A stretch of 11,717 nt of DNA from an uncultured Phycisphaerales bacterium. GTDB lineage: Bacteria > Planctomycetota > Phycisphaerae > Phycisphaerales > UBA1924. The stretch covers positions 1-11,717 of the forward strand of contig CALMQD010000469.1 of assembly GCA_937871415.1 (NCBI GenBank), given 5' to 3'. Both the position numbers and the translations under genes were made by a program. Positions 1 to 7,476 of the stretch are shown here, piece after piece (position 1 is the first letter of the stretch; each line of letters begins with the position of its first letter). Below the pieces are notes generated by a model, which saw nothing but the letters and a program-made list of their open reading frames with translations, ran no database searches and was not told where the DNA came from.

Positions 1-1257
1 AACCAGCTGACGCTCACGCTCTGCCCGCTCCTGTTCCTCGCGGCGTGGCACGAACTGTGGGAGCGGGCGTTCCACTGGCTGCTGGACCGGCCCCACCCGC
101 CGGGGATCTGGTCATCACTGGCGGCGCGGCTCGACGAGCGCATGCTCTCGGTCGTGCAGCTCGGTCTGCAACTGCTCGGCGTCGCCATGATCATGGCGCT
201 CGCGCCGGTCCTCGTGCGGTTCCTCATGGACACGGTCAGGATGGGCCCGGGGCCGATGCGCGACCGCCTGCTCGCCATGTGCCGGCGGCACAACGTCGGT
301 TGCCGCGATGTGCTGATCTGGCGCACGCACAACGCGATGACCAACGGTGCGGTGGTGGGCCTTTTCGGCCCGCTCCGGTACATTCTCCTGACCGATGCGC
401 TGCTCGACGCGATGCCGCGCAGGCAGGTGGAAGCGGTCATGGCCCACGAGATCGCCCACGCGCGGTACGCCCACATGCCCTGGCTGGGCGGCACGATCAT
501 CGTCGCGATCTTCGGCGTCGGCACGATCGGGAGTCTGCTGATCTCCGGCTTCTTCGCGTTCGCCGGGGTGCCGGAACCGGGCCTCGGCGGCCCGGGCCCG
601 GGTCTCGCGCCCGTGGCGCTGACGCCCGACTCATCGCTTCTGCTTTCACTGGCCGCTAACGGCGGCCTGACAGTGCTGACCCTCGGAGCGGGGATCCTCG
701 TCTTCGGCCTTGTCAGCCGCAGGTTTGAGTGGCAGGCGGACGCGTTCGCCGCCAAGGCGCTGTCGCTGATGCCTTCGAGCGAGCCGCCTCTGGTCATCGT
801 CGGTCCGGGGGGCATCGGGTGCGAAACGGCGGCGCCGCCGCTCGAGGTTGTCCCGCTTTCGAGCGACCTCATCGTGGCGCGGTCGGTGGGGCAGGGGGGC
901 GAGGGCCCGGAAGGCCCGACGGTCACGGGACCCTGGCTCGAGCACCTGACGACGCCGAGCCTGGAGGATGTTCCGACCGAGCCGATCATCCGGCGCAGCG
1001 CGGTCGACGCGATGGCGGGCGCTTTGCAGAGCGTCGCCGACCTCAATCACATCCCCCGCCACCGGCCGAGTTTCCGGCACGGATCCATCGCGCAACGTCA
1101 GCGGTATCTGCGCTCCCTCGTCGGTCGCAGGCTCGACCAGTTGCCGATCGACCGGAACGTCCGCTGGATCAAGCGTGTCGCGGGAGGGCTGCTTGTGCTC
1201 ATGCTCGTTTTGTTGATCGTGTGGGCGCTCGTGGACGTCGGCCCGGCTCCGGTGTGA
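1..1257 (+). CDS. M48 family membrane zinc metalloprotease (5' truncated by window edge)
   Basis: The frame is open from base 1 with no stop, so the start lies outside the window; 418 codons are visible. The zinc-binding HEIAH motif is at visible residues 149-153 (bases 445-459). The third ligand region EWQADAFA follows at about 243, as in M48 (HtpX/Ste24-like) peptidases, and HGSIAQRQRYL near 360 matches the family's usual 'HPS..eRi..L' ending. Hydrophobic segments lie at about 3-15, 50-73, 160-187, 219-238 and 385-403, so this is an integral membrane protease, probably cleaving membrane or membrane-proximal proteins. Unusual points are a Gly/Pro-rich loop between two central membrane segments and a long Gly/Pro-rich stretch (about 255-325) between the Glu ligand and the C-terminal motif. 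It converges on the downstream lyase with 39 bp between stops. The family call is firm; the substrate is unknown. Confidence 0.87.
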   Translation, partial: NQLTLTLCPLLFLAAWHELWERAFHWLLDRPHPPGIWSSLAARLDERMLSVVQLGLQLLGVAMIMALAPVLVRFLMDTVRMGPGPMRDRLLAMCRRHNVGCRDVLIWRTHNAMTNGAVVGLFGPLRYILLTDALLDAMPRRQVEAVMAHEIAHARYAHMPWLGGTIIVAIFGVGTIGSLLISGFFAFAGVPEPGLGGPGPGLAPVALTPDSSLLLSLAANGGLTVLTLGAGILVFGLVSRRFEWQADAFAAKALSLMPSSEPPLVIVGPGGIGCETAAPPLEVVPLSSDLIVARSVGQGGEGPEGPTVTGPWLEHLTTPSLEDVPTEPIIRRSAVDAMAGALQSVADLNHIPRHRPSFRHGSIAQRQRYLRSLVGRRLDQLPIDRNVRWIKRVAGGLLVLMLVLLIVWALVDVGPAPV

Positions 1258-1296
1258 GGAATGCCGCCGCCGGCCAGCGTGCTGCACCTCCGCCGT

Positions 1297-2901
1297 CTAC
1301 TTCTCGGGCGGGTTGAACGTCCCTGCGCGGATCAGCGACTCGATCGCCGCGATGTCCGGCGCCGGAGAACGGTCGGCGACCAGCCGGGGCACGACGCGCC
1401 GGATCGCCGCGTGCGCCCGTTCGATGGGCGCCCCGGATTTCAGCGGGCGGTGGTGTTCGATCCCCTCGGCGGCGCAGAGCAGTTCGATCGATACGACCTG
1501 GCGCGCCAGCGTCAACGCCCGCTCGGCCTTCGCGGCGCTGCGCGGGCCCCACGAGTTGTAGTCCTCCATCCCGGCGCTCGTCGTGAAGTTGCTCACGCTC
1601 GCGGGCATGGTGAGCCCGACGATCTCGTTGCAGCACGCCGCGGCGGTGTAGTGCGCGATCATGAACCCGGAATGCAGGCCGCTCTTGGGCGACAGGAACG
1701 CCGGCAGGTGGGCCTCGAGGTCTTCGCCCGCGCCCGCGGCCATGATGTGCGCGATGCGCCTCTCGGCGATCCCCGCGACGTGGGCGATCGACAGGCTCAG
1801 GCTGTCCAGCGGCAGAGCGATCGGCATCCCGTGGAAGTTGCCCGCGCTCACGATCTCGCCCCGCGAAGGATCGTCCGCGGCGAAGACGAGGGGGTTGTCG
1901 GTCACGGCGCCAAGCTCCCGCGTTGCGGCCGCGCGAACATACTCGAACAGGTCCCAAGCGCCGCCCAGCACCTGCGGGCAGCAACGGAGTGAATACGGGT
2001 CCTGCACGCGGGGATCGTTCTCGATGTGCGAGCGCACGACCTCGCTGCCGTCGAGCAGTTCGCGGAGCCGCTGGGCGACGCGGCGTGCGCCGGGCTGAGC
2101 CCGTGCCAAGAACACCCGGTCGTCGAGGAACGCGTCGGTGGCGCGGCACGCGTCGATGGACATCGCGGCCGCCGTCAGCGCGGCGTTGAACAACTGCTCG
2201 AAGTCGCCGACCAGCAGCGCGGCCCGGGCGGCCATCAGGTGCGTGCCGTTGATGAGTGCGAGCCCCTCTTTGGCTTCGAGCCGGATGGGTCCAAGTCCGG
2301 CGAGGGCGAGCGCTTCTCGTGCCGGCCGAGTCTTCGGTGGGGTGTCGGACCAGTGTCCTTCGCTGGACACCGGCGCCACAAAGACCTCGCCTTCACCCAT
2401 GAGCGACAAAATGACATGGGCCAGCGGCGCCAGGTCGCCCGATGCCCCGCACGAGCCGGTCTCGGGCACCACGGGCACGAAAAACTCGCCGCCCCGGCCC
2501 CTCCAGTTCAGCGCGGCCACGAGAGCCTCGACCGTTGACAGCCGAACGCCGCTGAGCCCGCGCGAGAGCGATGCCGCCAACAGCAGCATCATGCCGCGGA
2601 CGATGTCGGGCCGCAGGGGCGAACCGACGCCCGCGGCGTGCGACCGGATGAGGTTGTGCTGAAGGTCCTGCAGGTCGCCCGGCGCGATGCGCTGGCGGGA
2701 GAACGACCCGAACCCGGTGTTGACGCCGTAGTGTGCCAGGCCATCGCCGAGCACACTCTCAAGCCGCTGGCGTGAGGCTTCAATCTGCCGTCGCGCGGCG
2801 TCGGCGAGCACGACGGTCGCGCCGTGTCGGGCGACCTGTGCCACGGCGGTCGGAGAGAGGGGGGATGCGTCCAAGACGACCGATCGCGGCGCATGTTCCA
2901 T
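1297..2901 (-). CDS. hutH: Histidine/aromatic amino acid ammonia-lyase (MIO family)
   Basis: The 534-residue protein fits the usual ~500-residue lyase length. The self-cyclising Ala-Ser-Gly triad that forms the MIO electrophile is at 153-155 within GSCGASGDLAPLAH. Other family landmarks are the catalytic-Tyr segment HYGVNTGFG (Tyr58), NLIRSHAAG (His88, the histidine-lyase-type selectivity position), QDPYSLRCCPQVLG (300-313) and GNFHG (354-358). The expected reaction is removal of ammonia from L-histidine to give urocanate in the cytoplasm. The motif written QEDHVSM in classical HutH reads MEDYNSW here (445-451), keeping Glu-Asp but replacing His with Tyr, so another aromatic substrate is possible. 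The start is placed at Met 2901; a GGAGG at 2913-2917 is 11 nt away. Reading upstream to 2976 would add 25 residues that do not look like the family. No hutU, hutI or hutG is visible nearby. The symbol is by family only. Confidence 0.85.
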   Translation of the reverse strand: MEHAPRSVVLDASPLSPTAVAQVARHGATVVLADAARRQIEASRQRLESVLGDGLAHYGVNTGFGSFSRQRIAPGDLQDLQHNLIRSHAAGVGSPLRPDIVRGMMLLLAASLSRGLSGVRLSTVEALVAALNWRGRGGEFFVPVVPETGSCGASGDLAPLAHVILSLMGEGEVFVAPVSSEGHWSDTPPKTRPAREALALAGLGPIRLEAKEGLALINGTHLMAARAALLVGDFEQLFNAALTAAAMSIDACRATDAFLDDRVFLARAQPGARRVAQRLRELLDGSEVVRSHIENDPRVQDPYSLRCCPQVLGGAWDLFEYVRAAATRELGAVTDNPLVFAADDPSRGEIVSAGNFHGMPIALPLDSLSLSIAHVAGIAERRIAHIMAAGAGEDLEAHLPAFLSPKSGLHSGFMIAHYTAAACCNEIVGLTMPASVSNFTTSAGMEDYNSWGPRSAAKAERALTLARQVVSIELLCAAEGIEHHRPLKSGAPIERAHAAIRRVVPRLVADRSPAPDIAAIESLIRAGTFNPPEK

Positions 2902-2999
2902 GAACTCTGCATCCTCCGTCCGCCCCTGCCGAAACAACAATAGTCGGCGGGAGTCCGGGGCTGCCCGGCTGGCCACTCTGGGTGTAAAGGGAGCCTTGC
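2902..2999. promoter_or_regulatory. Divergent intergenic region between lyase and hydrolase genes
   Basis: These 98 bp separate two divergent start codons and must hold the start signals of both genes unless promoters lie inside coding sequence. I could not identify a convincing -35/-10 pair in either direction. A small inverted repeat, CCGGG-GCTG-CCCGG, lies at 2955-2968 and could be an operator or chance in GC-rich DNA. Confidence 0.4.
2988..2993 (+). promoter_or_regulatory. Shine-Dalgarno site for the hydrolase gene
   Basis: AGGGAG lies 6 nt before the ATG at 3000. It supports this start over the later in-frame ATGs at 3021 and 3030, which have less well-placed upstream sequence. Confidence 0.6.
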
Positions 3000-4490
3000 A
3001 TGTTGAGCACCACGGGCAGGATGGGCGTGATGGATGAGGGCCGGCCGGTGCGACTTCGACATGCCCGAAACAGACTGCCAGAACGTTTGAGGGGTTGGGT
3101 GGTCGCCGGCGTGCTTGCGAGTGTCGGGGCGAGCCTGGGCGGCTGCTCGAGCTGGTCGCGCGTTCCCGGGGAGGTCAGAATGGCGGTTCCGCTCGCGCCC
3201 GGCGAGTGGCCGCGTCGCGACATCGATCAGGCCCGTCGGGCCTGCCGCGAAACGCCGGAGTTCATCGCGCCGCTGAGTCGGGACCTGACCATGCGGACGC
3301 CTCCCGGGGGTCGGCCGGCCGGCGCCGCGCGCGGCACAGTCCACGTCGTGTACAAAGAAGCCATCGGCCAGGGATTGCTGCGCGTGTTCGAACGCACCCG
3401 CGGAACCCAGGCGCTCCGGGCTGATGGTTCCCCGCGCCATTCGGGCGATCAATCCACAGTCATCCCGGCGGCTATGGAATCGCGTCCCGTCGGCGATCTG
3501 ATGCGTTTCGTGTCGTACTCGTACGAGACCATGCGCCCCGTGGATGAGCGGTTCGAGATGCTCAGACGCTCGACGGTGCCGCACGTCCGCGCTTCGGCAG
3601 ACACCGACTCTGAACCGGACTCGGCCGTAACGCCGGCGATGAACATCCTCATGGAAGGCGTGCGGATGCAGGTGATCGACCCGGAGAAGGAGCCGTCGAA
3701 GGGGCTGATCGTGTACCTCCAGGGACTGGGGAGCCGCGAGTATGAGAGCCCGGTGGTTGAGGAGTTGCGCCGGCGTGGCTGGACGATTCTCTCGGTGACA
3801 ACGCCGCGCGTTTGGTGGTTCAAGCCGATCCGTTTCGACGTGCCCAACGACGGGTTCCTCGAATCCACGGCGGCCCGGATCGCGGAAGTCGCAGATGATC
3901 AGCTCGCCGATCCGGCGTACGCGATCGAGGCGGCGCTCGACTATCTGGAGGTCGCTCGGCCCGATCTGTCCGCCCGACCGACCGTCATGATGGGCTTCAG
4001 CGCGGGTGCGCTCTTTGCGCCGGCCGCGGCGGCCCGGGTGCACGACCGACTGAGCGCCGTGGCGCTGATCGGCGGCGGCGCCAATCTCCTGGAGATCTCG
4101 CAGACGAGCGACCTGACCAACGGGGGTATCGAACTCCACTGGGCGACCGCGCCCGGCGCCGGGGAACGCCGCCGCCTCTTCGAAGCCTATCTGAAAGCCT
4201 CAAAGCTCGACCCCGCAAAGGCGGTCCGGGCTGTTGCCGACAAGCCCGTGCTGCTCGTGCAAGCCGAGTTCGACACGACGGTGCCCGCCCGCAGCGGACG
4301 CCTGCTGGCCGAGCAGCTTCCCGGCGCGGATCGGCTGCACTACACCCTGGGCCATCGACTCATGTTCTGGGCGCTCAAGGGCCGCGCGAGCGGCATCGCG
4401 GACTGGGTCGAACGCGCGTGCGAGAGGCGACAGGAGAGGCTGGCGGTTCAGGATGGCGCCGTCGAGGCGTCTCACGACACCGGACTCTGA
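3000..4490 (+). CDS. Predicted lipoprotein with alpha/beta-hydrolase domain
   Basis: The protein has 496 residues. The N-terminus has a basic stretch, a hydrophobic segment (about 33-45) and a lipobox-like LGGC with Cys49, suggesting export and lipid anchoring; the n-region is longer than usual. An unrecognised segment follows to about residue 232. A hydrolase core then starts with a beta strand and oxyanion-type turn (GLIVYLQGLGS, 235-245). The nucleophile elbow is GFSAG with Ser334, and plausible acid and base are Asp425 (AEFDTTVP) and His452 (LGHRLMFW), giving a complete Ser-Asp-His triad in the usual order. The spacing between Asp and His (27 residues) is typical. The likely role is an envelope-located esterase or related hydrolase; the substrate cannot be inferred. 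It is divergent from the lyase and converges with the GlmU-like gene, so it is probably transcribed alone. Confidence 0.75.
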   Translation: MLSTTGRMGVMDEGRPVRLRHARNRLPERLRGWVVAGVLASVGASLGGCSSWSRVPGEVRMAVPLAPGEWPRRDIDQARRACRETPEFIAPLSRDLTMRTPPGGRPAGAARGTVHVVYKEAIGQGLLRVFERTRGTQALRADGSPRHSGDQSTVIPAAMESRPVGDLMRFVSYSYETMRPVDERFEMLRRSTVPHVRASADTDSEPDSAVTPAMNILMEGVRMQVIDPEKEPSKGLIVYLQGLGSREYESPVVEELRRRGWTILSVTTPRVWWFKPIRFDVPNDGFLESTAARIAEVADDQLADPAYAIEAALDYLEVARPDLSARPTVMMGFSAGALFAPAAAARVHDRLSAVALIGGGANLLEISQTSDLTNGGIELHWATAPGAGERRRLFEAYLKASKLDPAKAVRAVADKPVLLVQAEFDTTVPARSGRLLAEQLPGADRLHYTLGHRLMFWALKGRASGIADWVERACERRQERLAVQDGAVEASHDTGL

Positions 4491-4500
4491 GAGTACCGGT
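4479..4500. terminator. Inverted repeat between convergent genes, candidate bidirectional terminator
   Basis: The arms are ACCGGACTC (4479-4487) and GAGT-A-CCGGT (4491-4500), nine pairs with one bulged A, and the three-base loop is the TGA stop of the hydrolase gene. The stop of the opposing GlmU-like gene begins at the next base, 4501. No T-tract follows on either side, so it is not a classical intrinsic terminator, but its position between two convergent stops fits a role in ending both transcripts. Confidence 0.4.
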
Positions 4501-5817
4501 TCAGCTGCCGTTGGCGGTCAAGGATTTCAGGCGTTCGACATACGCCGGGCCGGGTTTGATGTTGCGTCGCGCCATCGCGGCCTGAGCGACCTCCAGGAAC
4601 TTGTCGAAGCGGTAGGCCTTGGATCCGGCGTCGGTGATCCAGGAGTACGCCGGCACCGTGCCCGCGAGGGGCAATGAACCTGCGAACATCGTGCCCGTGC
4701 CGACGATCGACCCGGTCATGATGCGCGTTCCAATCGCGGTCTTGACGTGGTCGCCCAGCACGCAACCCAAGAACGTCTCGCCGGTCCGCTCGTTCGAGCC
4801 GGCGGGCCCGGCGGAGCGTTCGAGCGGACGGGCGACAATCTCGCCGTAGGTGTTGAGCAGGTTCGAGTTCGTCGTACCGGCGCCGAGGTTCACCCACTCG
4901 CCGACAAACGAGTCGCCGAGATAGCCGTCGTGCGCCTTGTTTGCAAAGCCCTGGAAGATCGTCCCGCCCACCTCGCCCGCGACCTTGCACCACGGGCCGA
5001 TGGCCGTGCCCGGCCGGATGACCGCGCGGTCGAGCACGGTCGAGTGGATCCCGATCGCGCACGGCCCGATCAGGATGCTCCCGGGGCGGACCGTGGCGTG
5101 CTCGTCGATCAGCACGGGACCGCCGGATGCGTCGACGACCGCCGATGGAAAGATGCTTGCGGCCGGGTGTATGAACACCGGGTGTCGCCCGACGACTGTG
5201 ACGCCCGCGGGCAGGGGCGGGGTGGACTGCCGGGCGGCGAGCCGGAGCGGAATCTCGTGGGCCAGATCGTCGCTCAGGCAGGCGTCGCGCATCGCGCGCA
5301 CGTGCCACGGTCGGTGGAGCACCCGGGCCGCGACGACTTCGTGCGCCGCCGTCCCGACACCTCTGGTTTGCACGGGGGGAAGGGGGGCCGGATCGCCGGC
5401 GAGCAGCGCACGCAGGAACGCCGCCGCCGTCGGCGCTTCGCACACCGCGGCGACGAGCGAGCCGTCAGCGGCAAGCACGCCTTCGCCCGGCTTGACACTC
5501 CTGGCCGCAAGGTAGCCCAGGGGCGCGCGCGCATTCACCAGCAGGATCGGGCGGTTGCCCACGCGGTCGAGGGCGAGCAGTTCGTTGACGGGCGGTTCGG
5601 CCCGGCGCTCGCGGGTGATCCGGGCCAGATCCGGCGGCACGAACCGAGCGACCGGAGGGCTCAGCCGGCGTTCGAGCCGCTCCAAAGTCGTGAGAAACCC
5701 CGTGCGGATCTCGCCCGCTTCGCGCAGGTCGTTCACGGGCGCCAGGCGCACGTCGCTCGCCACGTGCGAGTCATCGAAGACAACCACCGGCGCGCTAAAG
5801 GGGGTTGATCCGTGCAT
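4501..5817 (-). CDS. Alternative GlmU-like sugar nucleotidyltransferase / acetyltransferase
   Basis: This 438-residue protein resembles the alternative bacterial GlmU family (UDP-GlcNAc diphosphorylase / glucosamine-1-phosphate N-acetyltransferase). The N-terminal part (about 10-130) has the family's opening VVVFDDSHV then LREAGEIRTGFLTTLERLERR, in place of the classical GlmU LxxGxGTRM loop. From about 208 to 385 there is a left-handed beta-helix of hexapeptide repeats, with the diagnostic VGEWVNLGAGTTNSNLLNTYG near 305-325 and GDHVKTAIGTRIMTGS near 355-370. The expected product is UDP-GlcNAc or a related activated sugar for wall or glycan synthesis in the cytoplasm. It lies 85 bp downstream of mreD on the same strand. 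No Shine-Dalgarno precedes the ATG. Which of the two activities it keeps cannot be told from sequence alone; a non-GlcNAc sugar is possible. Confidence 0.78.
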   Translation of the reverse strand: MHGSTPFSAPVVVFDDSHVASDVRLAPVNDLREAGEIRTGFLTTLERLERRLSPPVARFVPPDLARITRERRAEPPVNELLALDRVGNRPILLVNARAPLGYLAARSVKPGEGVLAADGSLVAAVCEAPTAAAFLRALLAGDPAPLPPVQTRGVGTAAHEVVAARVLHRPWHVRAMRDACLSDDLAHEIPLRLAARQSTPPLPAGVTVVGRHPVFIHPAASIFPSAVVDASGGPVLIDEHATVRPGSILIGPCAIGIHSTVLDRAVIRPGTAIGPWCKVAGEVGGTIFQGFANKAHDGYLGDSFVGEWVNLGAGTTNSNLLNTYGEIVARPLERSAGPAGSNERTGETFLGCVLGDHVKTAIGTRIMTGSIVGTGTMFAGSLPLAGTVPAYSWITDAGSKAYRFDKFLEVAQAAMARRNIKPGPAYVERLKSLTANGS

Positions 5818-5902
5818 GACATCAGTTCGGGTGAGGCGGCGGACGCGGTGGCTGAACGGAGACGCGGTGCGGGGCGACCCGTGACGGACGGTCCGGCACG
5901 GG

Positions 5903-6463
5903 CTAGCGTCTCATGCCCACCATGCGCCGCGAACTGTCGTGGAAATGGAAGATGCCGTGCAGCGGCAGCATGACAAAGCCGACGAATGCGGCGCTGAAGC
6001 CCGTGAGCAGCGACGACAGCACCATACGCCACAGTTCGCCCAGGGGCGAGTACTCCACCCCGAGCCCGCCGGGGTACATGCTCCGGATCGTGAGCACAAA
6101 GACACTGACGAGCCCTGCGAGCATCGCGGCCGGGATCGACAGCACGATCAACGCCACGATCCGACGCCGGAGCATGACGCCCCGGACGGTGAGCACGAAA
6201 TACGCCGCGGCCATGAATCCCAGCAGGTGCGGACCGACAACGACGGCCGCCGACTCCGCGCGGGGGCTGGTCAGGTCGATGAACAGCCCCAGCAGGAACG
6301 CCGTCCACATCACGGCGATCGTCGGTGCGTGCAGCGCGATGAACACGAGGAACGGCAGGGCGAACGACGGAAGGGCCCGCTGGCCCGGGGACAGGCTGGT
6401 CGCCACGCCGACGTCGATGCCGAGGATGATCCAACCCACAAAGAACGCCGCGGGCCATCTCAT
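5903..6463 (-). CDS. mreD: Rod shape-determining protein MreD
   Basis: A 186-residue, very hydrophobic protein with five to six predicted membrane segments (near 4-22, 30-62, 73-93, 100-126 and 145-170), matching MreD in size and character. The motif FLLGLFIDLTSP (about 55-66) resembles the conserved G.l.Dl segment of the family. MreD is an inner-membrane partner of MreC in the elongation complex. Its ATG overlaps the mreC stop by 4 bp (ATGA), indicating translational coupling, and a GGAGG (6470-6474) sits 6 nt upstream inside the mreC tail. MreD diverges quickly in sequence, so the position directly after mreC carries much of the weight. Confidence 0.87.
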   Translation of the reverse strand: MRWPAAFFVGWIILGIDVGVATSLSPGQRALPSFALPFLVFIALHAPTIAVMWTAFLLGLFIDLTSPRAESAAVVVGPHLLGFMAAAYFVLTVRGVMLRRRIVALIVLSIPAAMLAGLVSVFVLTIRSMYPGGLGVEYSPLGELWRMVLSSLLTGFSAAFVGFVMLPLHGIFHFHDSSRRMVGMRR

Positions 6464-7407
6464 GGGCGGCCTCCGGTCGTGGGGGAGACCGCGCGGGGCT
6501 CCTCGGCCTCCGTCAACCAGCGGATCGTGACTTCGGAGACGCGCGTCGGGTCGATCTCGGGCTTGACGACGATCAAGCGGCGCAGCGGGTTGTCCGGCTT
6601 GGACTCCATGGAGACGATCCTGCCGATGACGAACCGCTGCGCGGTCCGGGGCCAGTTGTCGTCCTGCAGGCGCACGGTCATCCCGACCTCGATCTGGCGG
6701 AACGAGCCGGTCATGGCGTCGGCGCCGGTGAGTTCATCCGCGACGAGCATGACGAGGGTCGAGCCCGACGGGCCGACGCTCCGCCGGCGTTCGACGAGTT
6801 GGCACGTGGGCCCGGGCGTCTGCGCGTCGAGCATGACGACGCCGTTGATGAGCCCGGCGGCCTTGTCCGTGATCGCGACGACCTCGCAGGTGCGGTCGCG
6901 AACGGCGCCTTCGCGGGAGGAGACGCGCCCGATCAGGTTCACGCCGCGCGAGACGACCACGCTCCCGGGCTCGACGCCCTGGCGCCGACCGGCGCGGACG
7001 GTGATGATCTCGGAGGAAAGGTCCGACGTGCGGCCCAGGACGGGGGCCGTGAACTGGCGGACGACCAGCCCGGGGTTGAGCTCGATCCCCCCCTGGAGGT
7101 CTTTGACCATCTGCTGCAGCCGATCGATGTCGCGCTCGAGCGCCAGTTTCTGCGTCAGCAGCTGGTCGCGCTGGCTGATGGCCTGGCGGGCCGCCTCGGC
7201 GTCGGTCGAGACAGCCGAGAGGGGGTTGAATGCGAGCAGGTGGTGCATCGGAGCGCTGATCGGATAGACGAGCGTCTTGGCGGGGTCGGCGAGCGCGTTG
7301 GTCCAGCGCGAGAGCGACGGGGGCAGCAGCAGCAACAGCACGACCAGCGTCGTCGCCATGATGAGCGACGCGCGGGGGTTGAAGAGCATGCGCGGTCGTC
7401 GGGCCAT
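6460..7407 (-). CDS. mreC: Rod shape-determining protein MreC
   Basis: The 315-residue protein has the MreC layout: a short basic cytoplasmic N-terminus, one membrane helix (about 14-30), a predicted coiled coil (about 66-106) and a periplasmic beta-rich region. The region containing APVLGRTSDLSSEIITVRAG, GVEPGSVVVSRGVNLIGRVS (about 121-163) and later CEVVAITDKAAGLI matches the family core of VigR ... G..dGv..g..Vv...GlvGrV ... TD. It links cytoplasmic MreB to periplasmic wall synthases. It lies 69 bp after mreB and overlaps mreD by 4 bp. A GGAGG at 7422-7426 is 14 nt from the chosen ATG, longer than ideal; a start at the internal Met7 (7389) is an alternative. The C-terminal tail is short and Pro/Arg-rich. 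Confidence 0.92.
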   Translation of the reverse strand: MARRPRMLFNPRASLIMATTLVVLLLLLPPSLSRWTNALADPAKTLVYPISAPMHHLLAFNPLSAVSTDAEAARQAISQRDQLLTQKLALERDIDRLQQMVKDLQGGIELNPGLVVRQFTAPVLGRTSDLSSEIITVRAGRRQGVEPGSVVVSRGVNLIGRVSSREGAVRDRTCEVVAITDKAAGLINGVVMLDAQTPGPTCQLVERRRSVGPSGSTLVMLVADELTGADAMTGSFRQIEVGMTVRLQDDNWPRTAQRFVIGRIVSMESKPDNPLRRLIVVKPEIDPTRVSEVTIRWLTEAEEPRAVSPTTGGRP

Positions 7408-7441
7408 GATGCTCGCGATAGCCTCCGGGGATGCACGCCGA

Positions 7442-7462
7442 GCTCGCCGCCCGGATGCGAGC
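7442..7462 (-). promoter_or_regulatory. Hairpin in the mreB-mreC intercistronic gap
   Basis: An inverted repeat with 6-bp arms GCTCGC / GCGAGC and a 9-nt loop lies 15 bp after the mreB stop. In the transcript it could form an RNA hairpin acting as a partial terminator, processing site or 3' stabiliser, which would allow more MreB than MreC. There is no T-tract. A third GCTCGC lies at 7411-7416. Confidence 0.35.
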
Positions 7463-7476
7463 GGTGCGGGCCGGGC

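Noticed and set aside
1258..1296. Terminator in the 39-bp convergent gap between protease and lyase
   Set aside because: No stem-loop of useful length or T-tract was found.
2902..2976. N-terminal extension of the ammonia-lyase from 2976
   Set aside because: The added 25 residues lack family similarity, and most of this stretch would remove the space needed for promoter signals of the two divergent genes.
2589..4139. Minus-strand open frame of 516 codons spanning the hydrolase and the lyase 5' end
   Set aside because: It overlaps two genes with strong family motifs and crosses their divergent intergenic region; its composition is typical of a shadow frame.
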